Of a DNA stretch of 64,000 nucleotides, positions 58,748 to 64,000 are shown piece by piece. The first letter of the stretch is position 1, and each line of letters opens with the position of its first letter. Origin of the DNA: Elusimicrobiales bacterium. GTDB taxonomy: Bacteria; Elusimicrobiota; Elusimicrobia; Elusimicrobiales; UBA9959. The stretch covers positions 1-64,000 of the forward strand of contig JAQTZB010000002.1 of NCBI GenBank assembly GCA_028688015.1. Direction: 5' to 3'. The notes beneath the pieces were generated by a model. The model did no database searches. It saw only the letters and a program-made list of their open reading frames with translations, and was not told where the DNA came from. Both the position numbers and the translations under genes were made by a program.

Positions 58748-58864
58748 GGCGGGGAGGGGTCCCTGGCGACTTTGGGGAAGGGGGTCCCGCCCATAATTTC
58801 CCAAGGGCGGGGGAAACCGCGCAACGGTTTCCCTCTGCCCAGGAGCCAGGGGCCCCTCCCCGCC
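58748..58864. repeat. Dispersed palindromic repeat, copy C (inverted)
   Basis: Arms 58748-58767 and 58845-58864 pair at 19 of 20 positions, the other being a G-T pair. The core is the reverse complement of copy A: hairpins around 58781-58810 (CCCGCCC / GGGCGGG type) and 58811-58833 (GGGAAACCG / CGGTTTCCC with a conserved CGCAA loop). It lies just after the stop of the histidine kinase gene. Confidence 0.85.
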
Positions 58865-58894
58865 TGGCCCCCGACTTCGCTTCTCGCGGAGGCT

Positions 58895-60163
58895 TTAAAC
58901 GGGGCCGGAGTAGGGGAGGAAGATCTTTACCAGGGCGCCGCCGCCGGGGAGGTTGGAGAGGTTGATGCTGCCGTCGTGGCGGCGGGCTATCTGGGAGCAG
59001 ACATAAAGCCCCAGGCCCGTGCCGCCCGTTTCCTTGCGGGTGGTGGCGAAGGCCTTTATGCCGCCCTGCAGCAGCTTCTCCGGAAAGCCGGGACCGTTGT
59101 CGGAGACCTCGGCCAGCAGGCCGTTCTCGTCGCGCCGCGCTGCCACCCGTATCGTGCCGCGCTCCGGCACGAAGGAGGCCGAGTTCATGATGGCGTTGAT
59201 GAAGATACGCTCGACGTGAACCTTGCTGGCCCGGATATCCGGCAGGGAAAGCGGGACGTCCAGTTCCAGCTTTATATTCTTCTTCCTGACGGAATATTCC
59301 GTAAGCAGCGCAGCGTTCTCCACCGCCTCGGCGAGAGAAACCTGCTCGAAGACGTACTCCTGCCCGCGCACGATGCTCATGGCGTTGGAGATCATGCCTT
59401 TCGAGAAGCGGGCGGCCTTCAGGATGCGCGCGATGTTGGCTTTATCGGGCGGGTCTTCCTGAGAGGCGATCTCGGCGCTGAGCAGGATCACCGAGACTGA
59501 ATTCCCCAGGTCGTGCATGACCCCGCTGACCAGCGTGCCCACTTCCCCGGCGGAGGCGGTCTGCACTATCTGCGTCTCCTTCTCCGTGACCTTTTGTTCC
59601 AGCAGGCCGACCTGCTCTCGCTTGAAAGCCAGGCCCGCCTCGGCCCGCTTCTGCGACTGCGAAGTGTTGTAGACTACCCCGGCTGAAAAAGCCAGCACGG
59701 CCAGCTTCACGGAAAGGGCCAGCAGCCCCGCCAGGTCTCCGGAAGTAATAGGCCAGCTGAGCGCGCAGAGCGCGATAGCGCACAGCGCCGTCATCCCGGC
59801 CGCGTCCTTCAGGCGCGCCATCAGGGAAGCGCCGAAGACCGGCAGCAGGTAAAGCACCCAGAAATAGGAGGCGCCACCGCCGGAGCTGTGCAGCACGCCG
59901 GTGATGATCAGGAAGTTGACCGCCAGGATCAGGTCGAGCAGCCACAGGCTGACGGACGCGCGGCGGCGCAGCAGCCAGCTGAAGACGAAGTTGGACGAGA
60001 GCAGCAGTAGGAAGAAATAAAGGATGCGCGGGTAGGCGATGACCGGGTTGTCGCGGTACAGGTACGCGAGCCCGATCATGAAAACCGAGAAGACCAGTTC
60101 GTACGAGTTGCGGGAGAAGCTGGTAACTTCCCCCCTCTCCAGCGCTTTAAGCAGCCATGCCAT
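58895..60163 (-). CDS. Membrane-bound sensor histidine kinase
   Basis: 422 aa. About six membrane helices (residues 22-165) are followed by a coiled linker (AGLAFKREQVGLLEQKVTEKE), a HisKA-like part with H217 in LVSGVMHDLGNSVSV and an HATPase domain with N-box ERIFINAIMNSAS, SDNGPGF (355-360) and TGGTGLGLYVCS. It lacks a separate sensor domain, so the signal is probably sensed in or at the membrane. It is the last gene of the export operon; no response regulator is adjacent. Confidence 0.88.
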   Translation of the reverse strand: MAWLLKALERGEVTSFSRNSYELVFSVFMIGLAYLYRDNPVIAYPRILYFFLLLLSSNFVFSWLLRRRASVSLWLLDLILAVNFLIITGVLHSSGGGASYFWVLYLLPVFGASLMARLKDAAGMTALCAIALCALSWPITSGDLAGLLALSVKLAVLAFSAGVVYNTSQSQKRAEAGLAFKREQVGLLEQKVTEKETQIVQTASAGEVGTLVSGVMHDLGNSVSVILLSAEIASQEDPPDKANIARILKAARFSKGMISNAMSIVRGQEYVFEQVSLAEAVENAALLTEYSVRKKNIKLELDVPLSLPDIRASKVHVERIFINAIMNSASFVPERGTIRVAARRDENGLLAEVSDNGPGFPEKLLQGGIKAFATTRKETGGTGLGLYVCSQIARRHDGSINLSNLPGGGALVKIFLPYSGPV

Positions 60164-60173
60164 AGTAAAGGTC

Positions 60174-60410
60174 CTAACGCGGCCCGCCGCCCTGTTTCGC
60201 CCGCCGGGCGGCCTGCGCGGCGCCCAGGCCCAGCAGGATGACCGCGGGCCAGAACGAGACGAAGAACAGCAAGCCGAGCCCGATCGGGTTGCCGCCCCTG
60301 GCGCCGGTAACGAGTTCGTAAAGGAGGTAGAGGAGCAGCGGCGCCGTACCGACGGCCAGCAGCCCCGCCCCGGCGAGAAAAACCTTGGACCGCAGCAGTT
60401 CCTTCTTCAA
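60174..60410 (-). CDS. Small two-helix membrane protein
   Basis: 78 aa from TTG 60410 behind a purine-rich AGGGGGGG site; no ATG or GTG fits in frame. Two hydrophobic helices (about 10-29 and 42-62) are separated by a short loop and followed by a basic tail (AQAARRAKQGGG). No family is recognised. It starts 8 bp after the permease gene and ends 10 bp before the kinase gene, so it belongs to the operon and could be an accessory subunit. Confidence 0.55.
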   Translation of the reverse strand: MKKELLRSKVFLAGAGLLAVGTAPLLLYLLYELVTGARGGNPIGLGLLFFVSFWPAVILLGLGAAQAARRAKQGGGPR

Positions 60411-60418
60411 CGCCCCCC

Positions 60419-61714
60419 CTATTCCGCCCGCAGCGCGTCGGCCGGCTTCAGCCCCGCGGCCACCCACGCCGGGTAGATGGCGAAAGCGAACGCGGTGAAA
60501 GCCGCGATGAAGACCGCGACCAGCGGCATCCACGGCTCTATCGGGCTGCCGCCCATGCCCAGCATCACCTTCACCGGCACCCCCCACAGGTAGCCCAGCG
60601 CCGAGCCCAGCACGCCGCCGATCAGGCCCAGCATGACGGCTTCCACGATGAACTGCAGCATGATGTCGCTGCGGCTGGCGCCGATGGCGCGGCGGATGCC
60701 GATCTCCTTCGTGCGCGCGAAAACGGTGGCCAGCGTGACGTTCATGATGCCGATGCCGCCGGCCAGGAAGGCCAGCATGCCCAGCGAGATCGTCACCAGC
60801 GCGGACTTGAAGCTGTTGGCGATGCGCTCGCGAATGGCCTCCAGCTGGTTCTCTATGAGAAAGAGCTCCCCGTCGCCGAACTGGATCTTAAGGAAATTGG
60901 CTACCTTGCGCTCCGTCTCGCCGTAATTCTCCTCGCTGCCGGTGTCTATATTCACGTCGAGCGACTGGTAGGAGCCGATAAAATTGTAGTGGATCAGCGT
61001 GGTGACCGGCGCGAGGACTTTATAATCCTGCTGGTAGCCGGTGATGTTCGCGGGGCGCTTGGAATAAGGCAGCTCCTCCAGCACGCCTATCACCGTGAAC
61101 GTGTAGCCGTCTATAATGACCTTCTTGCCCAGCAGGTCGTTATGAGCCACCAGCGTATCGAAGCCGCCGCTGAAGTTGTACTTCTTCATCATCGTCTTGT
61201 TATAGGCGTTGGAAGGCGGCGGCGGCGCCTTGCGCACCAGCACGCAGACGCGCAGCTTGTTCTCCACGTCGTGCCAATCCAGGAAGCGGCCCCTCAGGGT
61301 ATAGACGAAGTCGCGTTTGGTCCAGTCCGGGGTGACCCCGTGGATGCCGGTCATCACCCTGTGCCCGCCGTATTCGAAGACGTTCATCCAGTCCCGCCCC
61401 TCGGGCGAGATCATGTACATGCCCGGCAGGCGCGCCTTCAGCGCGGTCACGTCCTCGTAGGTGAAGACCGGCGGAGGCCCCACGTCGTCCGGGGAGGTAT
61501 AGCGCTGGCTGTTGTTCTGGGAGATCCGCATGCGGGCCATGCCGGAGACCCGCTTCTGCTGCTCCAGCCGGGAGTAGGTATGGACTATCGCGGAAAAAGA
61601 GTCGATAAAGACCACCGAGCCCACGGCGATGGCAAGGAAGCTGAGCGCCGAGCGCGTCTTGTGCGCCCAGATCTCGGAGAAGCCGGTCCTCGCGGCGTTC
61701 AGCAGGGCGGTCAC
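60419..61714 (-). CDS. MacB/FtsX-type ABC transporter permease
   Basis: 431 aa. Four membrane helices in the MacB order: one at the N-terminus (about 22-45), a large periplasmic domain (about 50-300), then three at the end (VTISLGMLAFLAGGIGIMNVTLA; the FVEAVMLG-type helix; VAVFIAAFTAFAFAIYPAW). The segment ARTKEIGIRRAIGASRSDIM is the family signature. It works with the ATPase whose gene overlaps by 4 bases. Mechanotransmission of export or lipoprotein release are the family roles. Confidence 0.93.
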   Translation of the reverse strand: MTALLNAARTGFSEIWAHKTRSALSFLAIAVGSVVFIDSFSAIVHTYSRLEQQKRVSGMARMRISQNNSQRYTSPDDVGPPPVFTYEDVTALKARLPGMYMISPEGRDWMNVFEYGGHRVMTGIHGVTPDWTKRDFVYTLRGRFLDWHDVENKLRVCVLVRKAPPPPSNAYNKTMMKKYNFSGGFDTLVAHNDLLGKKVIIDGYTFTVIGVLEELPYSKRPANITGYQQDYKVLAPVTTLIHYNFIGSYQSLDVNIDTGSEENYGETERKVANFLKIQFGDGELFLIENQLEAIRERIANSFKSALVTISLGMLAFLAGGIGIMNVTLATVFARTKEIGIRRAIGASRSDIMLQFIVEAVMLGLIGGVLGSALGYLWGVPVKVMLGMGGSPIEPWMPLVAVFIAAFTAFAFAIYPAWVAAGLKPADALRAE

Positions 61715-62376
61715 GGCTCCAGCCTCCCGTCGCGCATCTTTATGTTGCGGCCGGCCCTGGCGGCCAGTTCTTTGTCGTGCGTGACCATGACTATCGTGAT
61801 GCCCTCGGCGTTCAGGGCGAAGAGGGAATCCATGATCTCGCGGCTGGAAAGGGAATCCAGGTTGCCGGTGGGCTCGTCCGCGAGTATGAGCTTCGGGGAA
61901 TTGGACAGGGCCCGGGCGATGGCCACGCGCTGCCGCTCGCCTCCGGAGAGCTCCAGCGGGGTTTTCTTTTCCTTGCCGTGCAGGCCGACCTTCTTCAGCA
62001 GCTCTCCGGCGCGCCCGCGCGCGGCGTGCCGGTCCGCGCCGGCGTAGAGCATGGGCAGGCAGACGTTCTCCAGCGCGGACATGCGGTTGAGCAGGTGGAA
62101 GGACTGGAAGACGAAACCTATCTGGTCGCGGCGCACGGTCGAGCGCTCCAGGTCCGACATCGTGGTGACGTCGCGGCCGTGCAGCGCGTAGCGCCCGCCG
62201 CTGGGCTCGTCCAGCAGCCCTATGATATTGAGCAGGGTGGACTTGCCGCAGCCGGAAGGCCCGGTGACGGCCGCGAACTCGCCCGGCGCGATCTCGAAGG
62301 TGAGCCCGCGCAGGGCCGGCCAGCCGGCCTTGCCGCCCTCGTAGACCTTCGTGAGGCCTTCGCAGGCTATGCTCAT
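61711..62376 (-). CDS. MacB/LolD-type ABC transporter ATPase
   Basis: 221 aa. Walker A is GPSGCGKST, the signature is LSGGERQRVAIARAL, and Walker B is LILADEPTGNLD, followed by TIVMVTHDKELA with the switch His. It energises the permease at 60419-61714. It overlaps both neighbours by 4 bases. Confidence 0.96.
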   Translation of the reverse strand: MSIACEGLTKVYEGGKAGWPALRGLTFEIAPGEFAAVTGPSGCGKSTLLNIIGLLDEPSGGRYALHGRDVTTMSDLERSTVRRDQIGFVFQSFHLLNRMSALENVCLPMLYAGADRHAARGRAGELLKKVGLHGKEKKTPLELSGGERQRVAIARALSNSPKLILADEPTGNLDSLSSREIMDSLFALNAEGITIVMVTHDKELAARAGRNIKMRDGRLEP

Positions 62377-63296
62377 TTCAGGCTCTCCGGAGCCGCGGTG
62401 AAGAGCTTGTCGCCCGGCTTTACGGGCCCGGCCAGCTCCAGCTCGTATTCCGAGCGCAGGCCCGGATACACCTGCAGCTTCTCCGCCTCGTAGCCGTCCT
62501 TCTGGCGATAGACGTAAAAATTCAGGCCGTCCTGGAAGACGGTCTCTATCGGCGCCTTCAGCACGTCCTTCTTGGCTTTCATGTTGGCCGTCACCACCGC
62601 GCTCATGCCCACGCGCATCTTCTGGCTCGGCTTGTCGATATTGATGACGACGCGGAACACCTTGCTGCTGCCGCCGCCCCAGCCGGAATTCTTGCTCTCG
62701 GCGGCGGGCGCTATCACGTCGATCTTGCCCGAGAACTTCTCGCCCGGGATGGAGGTGAAGGTTATCGAGACCGGCATGCCGCGCTTGAGCTTGAAAATAT
62801 CTATCTCGCTGATCTTCAGGTTCACGGCCAGCGTGTTCATGTCCACGACGCGGGTCACGCAGGTGGCGGCGCTGTCTATGCGCTTGCCCTCCCGGATCTC
62901 CTCGGATTCCGCCCCGTAGCCCCTGACCGCGCAGCGGGTCAGCAGGCCGGCGCGGGTGGCGGCGATGGGCACGGGCACGTATTGCGTGGAGTCCATGCGC
63001 TCGCCGCCCTTGAACATCATGATCTTCTCGCCCTTTTCCACGTATTCCCCTTCCTTCTTCAGGACCTCGACTATGAAGCCCCTGCCGGGCGGGAACACGT
63101 CCACGGTGTCGCGCGAGACCAGTTCGCCGGATTCCTGCAGGTCCAGTTTCAGGTCGCCGCGGCTCACCTCGCGGATGAAATCCCTGAGGTCCTGGCGCAC
63201 CGTCATCTTCTTGTAGCGCGTGTAGCCGGCGAACACGGCGGCGGCCAGCGCGGCCAGCGCCACTAACCAGAACGAGGATTTAACGATGCGTTTCAT
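62373..63296 (-). CDS. HlyD/MacA-type periplasmic adaptor protein
   Basis: 307 aa from ATG 63296, chosen because GGAG precedes it and a membrane helix (about 8-25) follows at once. It has a lipoyl-like half motif (VDVFPPGRGFIVEVLKKEG), beta-barrel segments (LKRGMPVSITFTSIPGEKFSGKIDVI) and a membrane-proximal end (KAPIETVFQDGLNFYVY). The usual long helical hairpin is very short, so contact with TolC may differ. It links the ABC permease to the outer-membrane channel. Confidence 0.9.
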   Translation of the reverse strand: MKRIVKSSFWLVALAALAAAVFAGYTRYKKMTVRQDLRDFIREVSRGDLKLDLQESGELVSRDTVDVFPPGRGFIVEVLKKEGEYVEKGEKIMMFKGGERMDSTQYVPVPIAATRAGLLTRCAVRGYGAESEEIREGKRIDSAATCVTRVVDMNTLAVNLKISEIDIFKLKRGMPVSITFTSIPGEKFSGKIDVIAPAAESKNSGWGGGSSKVFRVVINIDKPSQKMRVGMSAVVTANMKAKKDVLKAPIETVFQDGLNFYVYRQKDGYEAEKLQVYPGLRSEYELELAGPVKPGDKLFTAAPESLK

Positions 63297-63303
63297 AAAG
63301 CTC

Positions 63304-64000
63304 CTATTCCCACACCCGCTCGCCCAGCAGCACCCTGTAGTTGGCCAGGGCGAGGTCGAGGTCATTGACGGCGGCTATCTGGCTGTTGCTGGCGTCGAGC
63401 ATTTTGTTCTGGGCGATGTCGAGCTGCAGGAAATCGGCGCCGCCCAGCGAGTACTCGCTCATCAGGTTTTCGGTGGTCTCTTTCTGCGCCTTCACCTGGA
63501 ACTCGATCATCTGCTGCGATTTCACCTGGTATTCTATATCCTTCTGCGCGGACAGCACGCTGGTCTTAAGCGCCCGCTCGGAATTCTCCAGCTCCAGCTC
63601 GGCCGACCGCAGCGCCGCACCGGCGGCGGAGATATCAAGATAGTTCTGCAGGCCGAAGAAGCCGAACGGGAAGGACAGTGACGCACCGAGACTGTACGAC
63701 GGGTTCCCGGCCCCCGGGCCAACGGGTTCGCCGATCAGGCCCAGGCCGGTCTTGCGCCACCCCGCGTCCACCCGCAGCCGCGGGTAGTTGGCCATCACGG
63801 AGTTGCGGTTGGTTATGCGCGTGCGCTCCAGCGCCAGCCGCTGCTGCCGCAGGGAGAAATTATTCGTCAGGGCCTTCGCCGCGTCGCTCTTGGGCAGCGG
63901 CAGGGCCAGGGAGGCCGCCTGCGTGCTGACCTCGATGAGCTGCTCCGCCTCGGGCTCCGCGTTGATCAGCTCGTTGAAAGCCATGCGCGCCTTGGCCTCG
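63304..64000 (-). CDS. TolC-family outer-membrane efflux protein, partial
   Basis: The C-terminal 231 residues are in the window; the 5' part runs off the right edge. Long helices with AAGAALRSAELELENSERALKT-like heptads (read as two pieces) and the repeated SYSLGASLSFPF strand fit the second half of an outer-membrane efflux protein. The pattern ADFLQLDIAQNKMLDASNSQ and a final LANYRVLLGE are typical. It precedes the adaptor gene by 7 bp and is the first visible gene of the export operon. Confidence 0.88.
   Translation of the reverse strand, partial: EAKARMAFNELINAEPEAEQLIEVSTQAASLALPLPKSDAAKALTNNFSLRQQRLALERTRITNRNSVMANYPRLRVDAGWRKTGLGLIGEPVGPGAGNPSYSLGASLSFPFGFFGLQNYLDISAAGAALRSAELELENSERALKTSVLSAQKDIEYQVKSQQMIEFQVKAQKETTENLMSEYSLGGADFLQLDIAQNKMLDASNSQIAAVNDLDLALANYRVLLGERVWE

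Larger units (their letters stand above)
58484..58894. other. 411-bp intergenic region with two palindromic elements, no gene
   Basis: Between glmS (start 58483) and the histidine kinase (end 58895), both minus-strand. It holds the 120-bp palindrome (58575-58694) and repeat copy C (58748-58864). Open frames crossing it are repeat-derived and not supported as genes. Confidence 0.7.

Overview
The window is GC-rich DNA from a diderm bacterium with an anaerobic lifestyle. Diderm features are a TolC/HlyD/MacB-type export set, outer-membrane barrel-like and LysM proteins, lipoproteins and two AsmA-like proteins. Anaerobic features are the hybrid cluster protein, rubrerythrin, desulfoferrodoxin and rubredoxin. 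Gene content and style fit an uncultured Elusimicrobiota-like lineage; this is an inference from gene content, not a proven placement. Coding density is high, genes overlap by 1-4 bases in many places, and no CRISPR array or rRNA was seen. One tRNA (Phe, GAA) is present. The only transposon trace is the end of an IS481-like element at the left edge.

Layout. 1-125: IS481-like transposase start and terminal repeats. 0.1-2.3 kb (-): operon of chalcone-isomerase-like, PAP2 and divergent amidase proteins. 2.4-6.0 kb (+): C39/NlpC double peptidase, nth, ornithine carbamoyltransferase. 6.1-8.8 kb (-): GAF-PAS protein and amidase. 8.8-15.8 kb (+): barrel/LysM protein, degenerate receiver-TM protein, AsmA-like protein, dihydrolipoyl dehydrogenase, exonuclease III, TerC. 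15.8-17.2 kb (-): GreB-like factor and a lipoprotein. 18.1-23.4 kb (+): glycine cleavage T, H, P1, P2 and a lipoate ligase. 23.4-30.0 kb (+): Lrp-type sensor domain, receiver, HExxH membrane protein, large AsmA-like protein, pyrE, SAM hydrolase, rRNA methyltransferase. 30.1-33.0 kb (-): receiver, tRNA-Phe, purA, purB. 33.1-34.2 kb (+): PAS histidine kinase. 34.2-45.2 kb (-): a purine operon read purE-C-S-L-Q-F-D-M-NH. 45.3-50.1 kb (+): Rrf2 regulator, hcp, a TIGR02757-type protein, then rubrerythrin, thiol peroxidase, desulfoferrodoxin, rubredoxin. 50.1-54.3 kb: secreted, His/Pro-rich, FG-GAP/UnbV and acid phosphatase proteins. 54.3-58.5 kb (-): glutamine synthetase and an enlarged GlmS. 58.9-64.0 kb (-): export operon (TolC, HlyD, ABC ATPase, permease, small membrane protein) ending in a histidine kinase.

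How the genes work together. Purine synthesis from PRPP to AMP is nearly complete here (purF, D, N, S/L/Q, M, E, C, B, H, A); only purK is not seen. Two one-carbon users (PurN and PurH) are fused in one protein, and the glycine cleavage system that supplies methylene-THF is in the same window. The regulator-hcp and rbr-tpx-dfx-rd cassettes together would handle NO/hydroxylamine, peroxide and superoxide.

Most notable non-coding structure: three intergenic copies of a 100-130 bp multi-stem palindrome (22511-22643, 36412-36512, 58748-58864). They share a conserved core of small hairpins, while the 20-24 bp outer arms differ in sequence between copies yet remain self-complementary. A second, unrelated 120-bp palindrome (58575-58694) lies beside the third copy.
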